From Hanleya hanleyi (Eukaryota > Mollusca > Polyplacophora > Lepidopleurida > Hanleyidae), in the NCBI GenBank assembly GCA_036873755.1, contig JAVTVY010037077.1:1-64000 (forward strand): a stretch of 64,000 bases of DNA, written 5' to 3'. Below, piece by piece: positions 1 through 11,575 of the stretch. Made by a program: the position numbers and the translations under genes. How positions within the stretch are numbered: the stretch's first letter is position 1; every line of letters begins with the position of its first letter. A model generated the notes under the pieces. That model did no database searches. It saw only the letters and a list, made by a program, of their open reading frames with translations, and was not told the DNA's origin.

Positions 1-700
1 TGCATATTTTCAGCGGACAACAGGCCGCCATCTTGAAAACGACCACCCCTAACACACACAAACAAGCCGCCATCTTGAAACCGACCACCCCCACCATACA
101 CAAACAAGCCGCCATCTTGAAAACGACATATGCAAATGAGGGCTGGGGAAAACCCATAACACACACAAACAAGCCGCCATCTTGAATACGACCACCCCTA
201 CCATACAAAAACAAGCCGCCATCTTGAATACGACCACCCCTAACATACAAAAACAAGCCGCCATCTTGAATCCGACCACCCCTAACCTACAAAAACAAGC
301 CGCCATCTTGAATCCGACCACCCCTAACCTACAAAAACAAGCCGCCATCTTGAATACGACCACCCCCACCCTACAAAAACAAGCCGCCATCTTGAAAACG
401 ACCACCCCTAACCTACAAACACAAGCCGCCATCTTGAATAAACACAATGAACCCAATGACCTCATTTGCATAAAAAACACATTTAAGCCGCCATCTTGAA
501 TACGACCACCCCTACCCTACAAAAACATGCCGCCATCTTGAATACGACCACCCCTAACCTAGAAAAACAAGCCGCCATCTTGAAACCGATGGACAACAGG
601 CCGCCATCTTGAAAACGACCACCCCTAACCTACAAAAACAAGCCGCCATCTTGAAAACGACCACCCTAACACACACAAACAGGCCGCCATCTTGAAAACG
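1..700. repeat. 42-bp minisatellite with YY1-like motifs
   Basis: Tandem copies of a ~42-bp unit, some shortened or expanded by inserts such as the segments near 126-165 and 440-485. Every unit contains GCCGCCATCTTG, whose reverse complement CAAGATGGCGGC is the YY1 core; I count 16 copies. The 42-bp length is a multiple of three, so the unit is open in several frames on both strands and gives repetitive pseudo-peptides (14-residue period). These are not genes. The array runs off the left edge of the window, so its full extent is unknown. Confidence 0.9.
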
Positions 701-1614
701 ACATAGACATCCCACTCACACCGGTGTCAATGAGTGCACTCATAGGCCACGCCCCCTCATCACCCATGCGCACCGCCCCAACCGCCCCATCCAGCCGCCA
801 TCCACCAATCAGAATCACGCTTACATACCACCAATTGTGACGTCATAGTTACATCCGGGTGGACGCTATATCCGTTGACTGTTTGTATACTACTAACGAG
901 CCTCTCACATAGAACGCACAAATCCCCACCGGTGGGGAGCGTATGACGATCACGTAGTGAGCCGGCTACGAAATAGTGCCTTTGATAATCAAGAGATCCG
1001 GGCGCATTTTATTGTGAAATTCAGTTAATTTTAACCAAACGAACATAATTCATTCAAATTATACAAAACTATTTCTATGTTTAGTTGAATAATAGCAATC
1101 TATCAGAACTCAGCAACTGGGCTAATTTTCGTCAATACGGAAATAGACGAATGCGAGATTGTTTCCGCGGAAAATTAATTGTGCGCATGATAAAATAAGA
1201 TTCTTTATTGTACTGAGCATCCCATTTGGGACAGAGTACAAAAACACATATAAAGCAGAATAAATAAGAAAGTAAACAAACAGGTGCGATGTTTCCGTTT
1301 TCGCTCCCAGAAATCCACTAGGCCAGAGGTCAGTTTTCGCAGCTAAAGTGAGTTCTGGGGCTAGATTGCTGTACTGTAGCAAATATTTAGGGACTGTTGG
1401 GAGTTGTCTGCTCCTTATTCTGTAGCTTCAGCTGTCATTCTCAAAGAGAGCCGTGTCCACCCGCGGGAGACCAAAGCGACTCTCATGTAAACTGGTGACA
1501 TTTTTGAATCTCCAATCTCAAAGCGAGGCAGCATGACATCACTCGCTCGACCGGTAGACACGCAAAATGGTACATCTTCAGAAAATTTATGACCTAACCC
1601 AAAGATCACAAGAT
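701..1614. other. Spacer, no gene seen
   Basis: No convincing ORF or RNA gene. The first part (720-960) is relatively CpG-rich and directly follows the YY1-like array, so it could be a regulatory region. A segment at 1437-1595 has an inverted partial copy at about 2925-3010 on the far side of the hAT element. Confidence 0.5.
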
Positions 1615-1674
1615 CAGTGGCGTCGGAAGATAGTTCTGACTGGGGGGGGCACTATCCCAGCACTTTAGGCGAGG

Positions 1675-2070
1675 GTCCGGGGTTCTAGACGGCCGTAGGA
1701 GCGTTTTGAGCGATTTCCGAGAAATAAAACGCATATATTTTCTCAGATATTTAAACTGTTTTAATACTAGTTTGGTAAAAAAAAAAAAATTAATAAAAAA
1801 CTGCTAACACTCACACAGGAATATTATTCCGTCTTCATTTCCGTCAAATAACCGGCTCATCCAAATTTCCAGGAAGCCCCGGGGTTCTAGACGGCCGTAG
1901 GGGCGTTTTGAGCGATTTCCGACAAATAAAACGCATATATTTTCTCAGATATTTCAACTGTTTCAGTACTAGTTTGGTAAAAAAAATTAATAAAAAAACT
2001 GCTAACACACACACAGGAATATTAATCCGTCTTCATTTCCGTCAAATAAACAACTCGCCCAAATTTCCAG
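1675..2070. repeat. ~200-bp tandem duplication inside the hAT remnant
   Basis: Two adjacent copies share GGGGTTCTAGACGGCCGTAG and then run in parallel through an A-rich tract, ACTGCTAACAC and GAATATTA to CCAAATTTCCAG. Copies differ mainly in the length of the A run and a few substitutions. Confidence 0.8.
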
Positions 2071-2090
2071 CAGTGCAAATTCGATCTGAA

Positions 2091-2384
2091 TCAGTCAAAC
2101 TTTCCAACAAATTTGACCTGTCGTTCATTTACAGATGCAAATAACTTCGCGACCCCTTTCAAGTCCAACTGCTCCGTCATGTCCCTGTGGATGTGCAGTA
2201 GCACTACGTTGTTTAGGCGCTGTTGGGTCATGCTCGAGCGTTGGTAAGTCTTGATGCGTCTCAGCGTAGAGAAGGAACGCTCTGCCGTTGCTGTCGTTAC
2301 TGGAATCGTCAAGTAAATGCGAAGTAGCTTTTCTACTTCACACATCATGCGCCGTCCCACCAGGCAACTTTTGCAGTATCGCAA
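2091..2384 (-). pseudogene. hAT transposase C-terminal dimerisation fragment
   Basis: The translation contains the hallmark block of the hAT C-terminal dimerisation region: LLRIYLTIPVTTATAERSFS, followed by TLRRIKTYQRSSMTQQRLNN and a histidine-rich VLLHIHRDM segment. This domain occurs in transposases and in host proteins derived from them (ZBED and ZMYM relatives). Only about 97 residues remain. The zinc finger and most of the catalytic core are absent, so it is a fragment inside the internally deleted element at 1615-2582. Confidence 0.85.
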
Positions 2385-2582
2385 CCAATATTCGAATACT
2401 CGTCACGCGTTTCAGAGAGGAAAATTCATCCCCGCCCATCTCCTTCGCTGTTTGAACCAGGTCAGGAAGGGTTTTCAACTACAAAATCTGGGGGGGCACA
2501 AACATGCTTGTGCCCCCCCCCTGGTTTTCATCTGGGGGGGCACGTGCCCCACCTCCCGGCCCCCCCGCTTCCGACGCCCCTG

Positions 2583-4639
2583 AAGATCATTATTGTTTAG
2601 CATCATCAGATAAACAAGAATAGTACGATCAGACAACATGCAGGCCACAATACGGTATAATTGACGTAATTCGTTGTTTTCCGCGTTTCAATGGTTGATC
2701 TTCAATGCAGAATCTAGGTCAGCTAAATTTATATCTGCTGCTTCAAACGAGTAGGCCATAAATAAAGTTCAACGTTCAGTTTTATTTTTTTAACAACAAA
2801 ACTTGCATAATGATAGCAACAAAAGTACATGTCATAGGGCGTGTGAACAGTACTATGTATTGAATGAAGAACAGAAATGCTGCAACTGCCTTGCCCTGAT
2901 CAAGTGCATGTCACACTGAGAACCCGGGATAAATTTTCCGAAGATGTACCGTCTTGCGGTAGACACGGCTCTCTTTGAGAATGGATCGGAACAGTACGAA
3001 CTACTTCCTGTATTAGATAACTCGCTTTCACGGCCAAGTATACCGACAATAATTTGTTCGCGATTGATATGCTCCGAAACGGAAAGAGTCATTTTCCAAT
3101 TATATAGCCCACGTTATGTTTAGCAATTCGCTTCTAACTCGGCGGAGTCAGCAGGTCAATGACAAGCCGGATACAGACGGTAAAAATCATACGCCGCCTA
3201 AATTTTGGGGGGATGGCTCCCATTTACACGTGAGACTCTTTCTCGCAGTAGGGAGTCTCGCGAGACGAGAATGCTTCAGCTGTCTGTGCTCCTTTATTAA
3301 TTCTGTTATTATTGTAGATATATTTGTGCTTTGCACTTTCTGGTGCTTTCCTGTTGTTGTTTGAGGAACTCATGTAAGATTGGTTCGCCAAATGTCCTTC
3401 CTCGTTAAATAAAGTATTATTATATTATTATTATCAAAATGGCTGGCTCAAAATGGCCCGCTGCAAACGTATAAATGTGAAAATGTAATCTTTTTGACAT
3501 ATGTACAAAACTAAATTCGATTGAGTACGATTCTGAAACGGTTTGCCAGTTTTGTTTTCTATTCGATTGCGATTCAAGAGCACATGCAACCTGTAACCAT
3601 CTGGGTCATCTTTTACGCAGTATCTGAACGGCGAGTGTGCGCAAATGGAGCACATGGTTTTATTTTGGCCACATGACAGCTAATACTTCGCCATTGGCTG
3701 CAGAAAACAAGTTGTCTGCGCCCATACGACAGGTAATGTTTCATCTGGAAGGAGTTGTAATCTAGAAATTTTGAACTGTTCATCTTCGCTTCGGATTCCC
3801 AATAGTCTGTGAAGAACCAAAGAAGTGGGTGAGCTGAAATCGGGAGTGATACAAGGCGTTTTCAGCAGTACTTGGTAGGGACTAGGGTCATGGATTTGGG
3901 TGTCATTGAAGGTCCAATTTCCGTCATTGTTTTAGTTTTTAACAGGGTTGAAGTTGGGCTCGTCCACTTGAACAAGTTGAAGGAGTTAGCTAATCTGATT
4001 AATCAGATTTTCCCACACCTTGCCTATAGTGCTATACCCAAATCAAGGTACAACCGTACATGTTTATGGCTAGCCGCTATATCCATTTGCGTACACTTCG
4101 CCATCCATAAGATGGCTTGCGAATCGTGAGTCTCCATTATTGCGGAGCGATATCCGGTATATTACGGGATTCTGTTCGGCCTTCATCCGGCAGAGAACAG
4201 ACTCGAGAAATCTGATAAATTACAGGTTTTCAAACCACTTGGGAAACAGATATAGGCTAGGCTTACAAACTATATAGGTATAAATAACTTTCGTATCACC
4301 CAAGAGGTGTGGTAGATCTGTAATTTTCAACAAGTAGGGCATCACATGATTCGAAAATGGCGAGTTACGTTGGGCAGGTATGAAAGCATACTGAAATGGG
4401 GTAAGAAACTGCTACTACAGTCTGTTACTTATTCAGTACTAAAACGGGTGATATTTCGCTTCCTGGTTTTACCGCATACCCAATTCTCCCTCTGGCACTG
4501 AAGAGCGGTATGCAGGGGAGAAGAGCAGGAACTATCAAGCACAAACCAGGTGACGTCATAGTTCTTCTAGGTAAAACAAGCGCATGTGCGAAGCATACGC
4601 GAAGAATGACTAGATTTTAAACACAGTATCTGGTAGAGT
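2583..4639. other. Gene-poor spacer
   Basis: No ORF with recognisable domains. An inverted partial copy of 1437-1595 lies at about 2925-3010, so the hAT element sits between inverted repeats. An (ATT)n-like tail at about 3410-3435 preceded by an AATAAA-type sequence looks like the 3' end of an old retroposon. Confidence 0.4.
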
Positions 4640-4790
4640 GATTCGGTGGCCGAGTGGGTTAGAGAGGTTCGGCTGTCGGCAAAAGGTTCGCGTGTTCGAG
4701 CCCCCTCAGACAGACTGTAGTAGCAGGGTGTTAGCTGGAAATGGAGTGCTATCATACCTCCGTTGGGGTTACGTCGGTAGACTTTAGCTG
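4640..4790 (+). mobile_element. tRNA-derived SINE-like sequence
   Basis: Contains a Pol III type 2 promoter: box A TGGCCGAGTGG at 4647-4657 and box B with GTTCGAGCC near 4693-4701, spaced as in tRNA genes of the Ser/Leu type. The sequence does not fold into a convincing intact tRNA and continues into unrelated sequence, so a tRNA-headed SINE is likelier than a functional tRNA. End coordinate is approximate. Confidence 0.5.
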
Positions 4791-7450
4791 ATTGGCTGAC
4801 GAAGTCACGTGGTATTGATTTCTGGAAATTCCCTCTCGCACTTGCCGAAAGTAGGCTGTAAATGGATACACACGATCCCAGGGTCAGTCTTACCGCGTAT
4901 AGATGACCGAGATGGTTACAGGTTGGGCTATATCAATTTTAGTTAGCCAGAGTGTACTATGGAGGTATGGATCAGTTCACTACAATATTTGGCTTTATAT
5001 ACTATATTGGTCTTTTTTTCAACAAAGTATAATCATTATACCAACAGACTATGGGTCAGCTTGGTATTATGGCTGTTTTTCTATGTTTTTTTTTAGCTGT
5101 TTTTAAAACAAATAGATCATATTTTTAATTGAAACTCTGGGAGAGAAATCACTACTCATGCAGGACGCACCTTTGGTGTACTTTACGTGTCCAAAGCTGA
5201 TTTAGATTGTGCCTGCATCCCAGATAAACCTACTTTTTAGGGGGTCCAAGAGTGAGCAACATTCCTGTTGTGGCCGTTTTGCAAAATAGATCAAGTTTGC
5301 AGGAAAGCTGGGAAAATCATTATTCAAACTTTACTAAGTTCACTGACTAAATTTCTGACAGTTTTGAAAAGTTTTTGTGTGAGAATACATGGTCTAATTT
5401 AGGCATCTCAGCAGTGTCTTTGAATAATGGTAAATACATGCATTTGTACCGCAGTGGTAGAGAGTGGCATTTGTTCCAGAGTCCCTTGTTTCCGTATAAT
5501 GATTCGAATCAACAACGAGATATTATAAAATTTTAGAGGAGAATTGGTGTGAGTAATAGAAGGCGGTTTAGACATTTTTCTTTCTTTTCTAGGACTTGAA
5601 ATTGAAATCCCCCTAAGAATTTGAAATGAAAAAGTACCGGTATGTTCTTTGAATCTCATTTTATTCGAAAAAATTTATCCCACAAGGCTGAAATTTCAAA
5701 AGCAGTTAAAATTTTTTTTAATTCCATGAACATTGTGCATGCAGGGAAACGACATGGCATAATGGGGACATCCATAATAGCAAACTGACCCATACAGATT
5801 TTAATCAATCATTTTTAAATCTTCAGAATGATAAATCTCTTTCATTTAAATATTTAATCTCTCTAGCACTCAAATAAAGACTGCATATGATGACATGCTT
5901 TTATGTTGTGAATATGTGTAAATTTCAAGGATGTAGATCTATGCACAATCTGATACAAACCAGATCTTAAAAAATCCGCTCCCTCTCTGACTTGTCACTG
6001 ATTAATATCTGTGGCCATCTCTCCCATTTCCCTGTTCTGAGTGCTGACCAATCGCATAGCTTCTCCTCCACCTTGGGGTGTATTTTTGAAATGTCAAGCT
6101 CAGACCACAGCTGATTCGGGGGAGATAGGCTGACTTCATGATTTTATGCACAGAACAATGTCTCTTCTAGTTGATCGATATTTCTAAATTTATTTATGTC
6201 AATCGAACATCATCATTGTTCATAGAGAACAACATATTCGTCTGCATCCTCGCTAAAACCAGGGATACATGTATCTCTATCCTAGATATAGCCTTTGGTA
6301 GGCTTGGACAGTGTATTGTCACAATGTGTTCAGCGTAAAGCAACATCCTGGATATATTGACCACTCAGATCACTTGTTTATGGCGACTAAGGCGACTGGG
6401 ACAAGAGATTCGAAAGCCATAGCTTGTGTGATATACCCGGTGGCAGATAAACATGCACATTTTCAACAACCATGAAATTAATAAATATAAAGGAAACAGT
6501 TTAAAACAAAATCTATTTAAAGAAAAAATAAACCCATTCATCTACCATCAAACATCCAACAAGCCAGGCAAATGTAGGAAACACTGAAACTTTAAAGGTG
6601 GTCCGCGATGTCAGTGTATCCGACCTCACCTTCCCACTGAAGGACTTGAATTGGGTGAAATAACGCACAGATTTCTGTAAAAAAAATTCTAGGTCACATA
6701 TCTGGAATGTGGGCGGAACACGGTCTGCTATGCAAGTTGGTCAAGGGTCCACCTTTGGCTCACAAATAGTACATAGATGATTCATCTGATGAAACAAACT
6801 AAAATGAGATGATGAGTTAGTTTCCTTATCATATGCCTGTCGCCCCCAGTTCACAACATGAAAAGGGCCTCAACCGCAGCTCAGACCACAGCTTCGGCGG
6901 GGCCTGGTGCAGGGCTTGCTTTTCCTCGGGAATCCAGGAATTTGACTCGCGCATAACTATTTTCGAGAATCCAACATATTGTCGTAAAATTCTACGAATC
7001 TGTACAGAAATGTCTGCTGTAGATTCCCGGGGATTCCTGTCAAGATAGATTACGAGAATCTGTTTGAATTCCCTCAAATTTCAACGAAAAGCAAGGCTTG
7101 CTCCTGATATACATGTATGCCTCGTAACATTCATTATGACATGTCTCTTTTCATTGATAGATATATCTGAATTCTATGTTAATTGAACATTGTCGTCGTT
7201 TCTATATATTTGATCTGACGAAACAAGATAAATATCTGAGAAGATGATTTTTACTTTCCTTATCTGAGGCCTGTCGCAACCCCACTTCGCAATATGAGGT
7301 ATGGTATGCCTAGATCTGTCAATATCTAGGTCTCCAAACATGGAAACACCATTGTTAGACTCGGATCTACATGTAAAATCAGTGACATGTCAGATTGGGA
7401 GAGTTATTTTTAAGTCTGGTTTTAATCAGATTGGTAGATGCATTGATGTT
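4791..7450. other. Gene-poor spacer with degenerate repeats
   Basis: No gene seen. Short segments around 6130-6230 and 6780-6860 have diverged parallel copies near 7140-7320. A possible short inverted-repeat element lies at about 6911-7097. Confidence 0.35.
6911..7097. repeat. Possible short inverted-repeat element
   Basis: AGGGCTTGCTTTTC near the left end faces GAAAAGCAAGGCTT near the right end, 12 of 14 positions complementary. Both arms continue into AATTC-containing sequence. This looks like a diverged MITE of about 185 bp. No clear target-site duplication. Confidence 0.4.
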
Positions 7451-7647
7451 CAGGCCTCAATTTAAGGAGTGCTGATGATAACCTCTCAACAGGTTACCAT
7501 GCAATCTACACTGGTAACCTATGGCAACCTATAGCATAATTATTAACCTATTGTCATATTATCAGTCAAAATTATGGGGACCTGAAAATAGGTTACCACT
7601 ATTTTTCATATGGCAACCTTCAGGCAACCTCCTTAAATTGAGGCCTG
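7451..7647. mobile_element. 197-bp MITE with perfect 18-bp TIRs
   Basis: The ends are exact inverted copies: CAGGCCTCAATTTAAGGA at 7451-7468 and its complement at 7630-7647. ATGTT is repeated directly on both sides (7446-7450 and 7648-7652), a likely 5-bp target-site duplication. The interior has several inverted GGTTACC/GGCAACCT words and no coding capacity. Confidence 0.8.
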
Positions 7648-7652
7648 ATGTT

Positions 7653-9400
7653 GACTCGTTTACGAATTGAATTCAAATGTCTGACACATCACACATTCTG
7701 CTAGCATGGCAATGTCAGAAATAATGGGCATAGGACAGTTTCTAGGTGTGCACATGCTAGCAGTGTGTGTCATTTTTTCCCCATAAAAATTCAGTTAGCT
7801 GTAATTTTCACGAGGCCAGCTAGATAGAGGAATTCCACAAATATCCAGCCTGAATTTATATGTGAAATGTCTCTAAACTGTCATGTGTATTCAACACATT
7901 TTTCAATGTTTGAAAATTGGATGATGAAACTAAAATGTAAATGTCTGTCTGTGTAACTATTATAATTTATTGAATAATGACGAAGATAGTATAAGGCCTG
8001 ATAGTGATCACCTGATCCGTGCCCTCCTGGGTTTGAACAGATGTCTGAATTACTGCATAAATATGTTAAAACTATCATTAATACAGCCATATACCTCAAT
8101 TGGGGTGTAGCACTATACCTCAAATGAGGTACTGTACCCCATCTTAGGTATAGTACACCATATGAGATATTCTACCCAAACTGTTCTGCTGTCTATCCCA
8201 GATGATATATCTCAGATGTTTTTGCTGATATTTCAGCATCAATTTTTCGTACACATTCAAATTTTATACTGTCTTTTCCCTGTATTTCTTTTAATAAATT
8301 TTGGAAGCGTTCAGAATAAGTGGAATATATAAGGCCCTTTTCCCTTTTTCTTCGGTTTGAGGGAAGGAGGCAGGTAAACAAAACCCATTTTTATCCACAG
8401 TTCATTCATTTTTGCTCATTTGAGCCTTCACACTAAATGTAGGAAACTGTCAACAGATTAATTAATGCATTAATAATTAGATACATCAGGCCATAAAAAA
8501 ATATATTATTGTATAATTTATGCACTTTTTACAGAAAACAAAATCAACCTTATTAGTTTGTATCATTAGTGTGTAGCTGTTCAAATTGTTGTTGAGAAGA
8601 AACTGGTAGAAATCGGTACAGGTGATTTTTAAAAAAATTTCAACCCCTGTACTTTGAGTATCAAACCCCGGGATAGAATATCTGAAAGATATGGTTACCA
8701 TCTTCAGACTTTGACACTTCAAGCTAAATTAATCCAGACCGCACAAGCAAACTGAAGTTGACAGCCGAGTGACATCTGCAGTAAAGTTGTGGGCGTGTGC
8801 ATGTCACCAACACAGTGAAATCAATTTGAAATGAACAAGCCTATCAACCGAGTTGTGTCGCCCATTGTAAATGCTTCAAGTTTGAATTGTTTTTGGGTGT
8901 GTGCACAGGCGTGAATGGATGCCTATCCTAAAACAACACCACACCACATGTTCAGAGCCTGAAGAAGGCATCTTCCAGATATTCCGTCCAAGGATTTGAT
9001 CCTCAGAGTACAGGTTTCATGTCGACGCAAGCCTGGAAATAAGCACCTGTCATAACTACTTGACACCCCTATTTTGGGAAATGTTCTGCACCATGACCTG
9101 TTGACCTTTGTAAATGGAGATTCAAGCTGGAATAGTTCATCATGATCTGAAGGGGTGTTTTAAAATTTGGCAGGTACCTATTTCCAGCCTTGCGACGTAT
9201 TCATTTTTATCTTGCCTTACGAAGTAAAGGGCAGATTTATTGTGAGCGGAGAAAAAGGATGTCGTCGTCGGTGTCGGTGTCCCCTGCCTGGAAATGATAA
9301 GGATTTTGGTTTAGCAAATTAAAAAAAAATCTAGAAAAATTAGACGAAATATAAAAAAAATATGGGGGTGGGTATGCCACCTGGGGGTACTACCCCAGGC
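7653..9400. other. Spacer, no gene seen
   Basis: AT-rich, no ORF with recognisable domains. A local cluster of ACCTCAAT/TGAGGTA-type inverted words lies at 8090-8190. Confidence 0.4.
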
Positions 9401-9419
9401 CCTGGGGTGCTCCAATGTT

Positions 9420-10480
9420 AAAATCTCTATGATAGAGTTTTGCGTTTAGCTGAAGTGCACATGTACATCTGTACTTAGAAAGTTTGTTGCAGTTGTCAGC
9501 TGTCATTGGATGATTATGAAACTTGGTACACATGTTTCTTATGATTAGAGGATGTACCTGTGCTATTTTTGAGAAGAAATATTAATTTTTTTCCAAATTA
9601 TGGCAAATGATAGAGTTTTTTGTTTAGGTGAATTGTACATGTAGGCCTCTACATGTATACATGTACATGGTAAGTTTTCTGCAGTTGTCAGCTCCCATTG
9701 GATGATTACAAAACTTGGAACACATGTTTCTTATGATTGGAGGATGTACGTGTGCTATTTTTGAGATGAAATATTAATTTTTTTCCAAATTATGGCAAAT
9801 GATAGAGTTTTTTGTTTAGGTGAATTGTACATGTAGGCCTCTATATGTATACATGTACATGTACATGGTAAGTTTGCTGCAGTTGTCAGCTCTCATTGGA
9901 TGATTACAAAACTTGGTACACATGTTTCTTATGATTAGAGAATGTACTTGCGCTATTTTTGAAATAAAATATTAATTTTTCTCCAAATTATGGCAAATGA
10001 TGGAGTTTTTCATTTAGCTAAAGTGCACATGTACATCTGTACACCACAGTTTGCTGCAGTTGGCAGCTGTCATTGAATGATTATGAAACATGGTACACAT
10101 GTTTCTTCAGATTAGAAGATGTACCTGTGATATTTAGGAGATAAAATATTAATTTTTGTTCAAATTTTGAGGGTTTTGTCTAAGTAATCTGCCAATAATA
10201 ATGTACATGTATATACATGTACACGTGAACATGGAATGTTTTCTGAAGCTGTCAGCTTTCATTGAATGAGTTTGACACTAGCTACCCAAGTTCAATGTGA
10301 TTCGAGGATGTGCATGTGCTATTTAAGAAATGACATTAAATATGAATTTTTGTCCAAATTATTGCAGTTTAGACTTTGTACGTTTCCATTGATAAGGTTT
10401 TTGTTGGGCAAAAATTTACATGTAGATCTGTACATGGAAAGTTTGTTGAACCTTTCGTGGGATGATTATAAGGTGGACAT
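9420..10480. repeat. Degenerate ~190-bp tandem array rich in ACATGTA
   Basis: Five to six diverged units, recognisable by GATAGAGTTTTTTGTTTAGG, runs of TACATGTAC, GCAGTTGTCAGCT, ACACATGTTTCTTATGATT and TTAATTTTTTTCCAAATTAT. The middle units (about 9600-9975) are most alike; outer ones have decayed. Confidence 0.8.
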
Positions 10481-10500
10481 GTTTCATGTTTTCCTAGGTC

Positions 10501-11295
10501 ACAGCTCTCCCGCAGTAATCCCACACGGGACTGACCTATCCAGCAGTATTTCCAAATGGCACTGGCCTATCCAGCAGTAATGCCACACGTACAGGACTGA
10601 CCTATCCAGCAGTAATCCCATACGGAACTCAACTATCCAGCAGTAATCCCACATGGGACTGGCCTATCCAGCAGTAATTCCACACGGGACTGGCCAATGC
10701 AGCAGTAATCTCACACAGGACTGACCTATCCAGAAGTAATATGACACTGGACTGCAATACGCAGCAGTAATCCCACATGGCACTGACCTATCCAGCCATA
10801 ATCCTACATGGGACTGACCTATCCCGCTGTAAGGCCGCACAGGTTTAGCCTATCCAGCAGTAATCCCACATGGGACTGGCCTCCCCAGCCGTAATCCCAC
10901 ACAGGATTGCCGTATGCAGCAGTAATCCCACACTGGACTGCCTATGCAGCAGTAGTCCTATCCAGCATTAATCCCATATGAAACTCATCTATCCAGCAGT
11001 AATCCCAGACAGGACTGGCCTATCCAGCAGTAATCCCCTTTGGGACTGGACTATCCAGCAGTAATCCCACAGGGGACTGGTCTGTTCATCAGTAATAACA
11101 CACGGGACTGGTCCATCCAGCAGTAATCCTACACAGGACTGGCCTATCCAGCAGTAATCTCACATGGGACTGACCTATCCAGCAGTAATATCACACTGGA
11201 CTGCCCTATGCACCAGTAATCCGACGGCACTGATCTATCCATCTTACATGGGATTAACTTATGTCAGTAATCCCACATGGGACTGATGTTATTGT
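10501..11295. repeat. 31-bp minisatellite (TAATCCCACA unit)
   Basis: About 25 imperfect copies of a unit built from CAGCAGTAATCCCACA followed by a GGGACTGGCCTATC segment, ending some 280 bp before the CCDC97 start codon. The word TAATCC occurs in most copies. No coding potential. Confidence 0.9.
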
Positions 11296-11575
11296 CTGTA
11301 CCAGATAATCTATTCCAGCCATTATTGTCTGTACCACATCACCTATTCCAGACCTTATTGTTTGCTCTACATGTATGCTTTCAATACTGCTGCACCTTTG
11401 GCGGATGACCCCGCAAGGCGAGATGTTGGGGTTCTCAGAACGCTTGTTAGATGAACATATAACGCTATTTTATACCACTACTGGTTATTCAATCAGACTA
11501 TTTTTGCAGATGCCATTCTACATGTATTGTATGTGTTCTTATTTTGTTGAAGATGAGTCCATGATTGAGTGAGCT

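Larger units (their letters stand above)
1615..2582 (-). mobile_element. Decayed hAT-family DNA transposon
   Basis: The ends are inverted: CAGTGGCGTCGGAAG at 1615 and the complement of CAGGGGCGTCGGAAG at 2568-2582 (14 of 15 matching), the CAGNGGCG type common in hAT elements. The flanks share AAGAT directly at 1610-1614 and 2583-2587; hAT elements normally make 8-bp duplications, so this is short or mutated. Inside is the last part of a transposase (separate entry) and a ~200-bp direct duplication (about 1675-1875 and 1877-2070). Poly-G/poly-C runs lie near both ends. At 968 bp it cannot encode a complete transposase and is presumably internally deleted. Confidence 0.75.

Noticed and set aside
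49..499. ORFs on both strands through the 42-bp minisatellite
   Set aside because: The unit length is a multiple of three; the peptides are strictly periodic and have no domain.
3872..4129. 85-codon ORF
   Set aside because: Length expected by chance and no recognisable domain.
4640..4725. Functional tRNA gene
   Set aside because: A and B boxes are present but acceptor and anticodon stems do not form convincingly; SINE head is likelier.
10501..11295. CRISPR array
   Set aside because: Units are contiguous imperfect copies without unique spacers, in a metazoan context.
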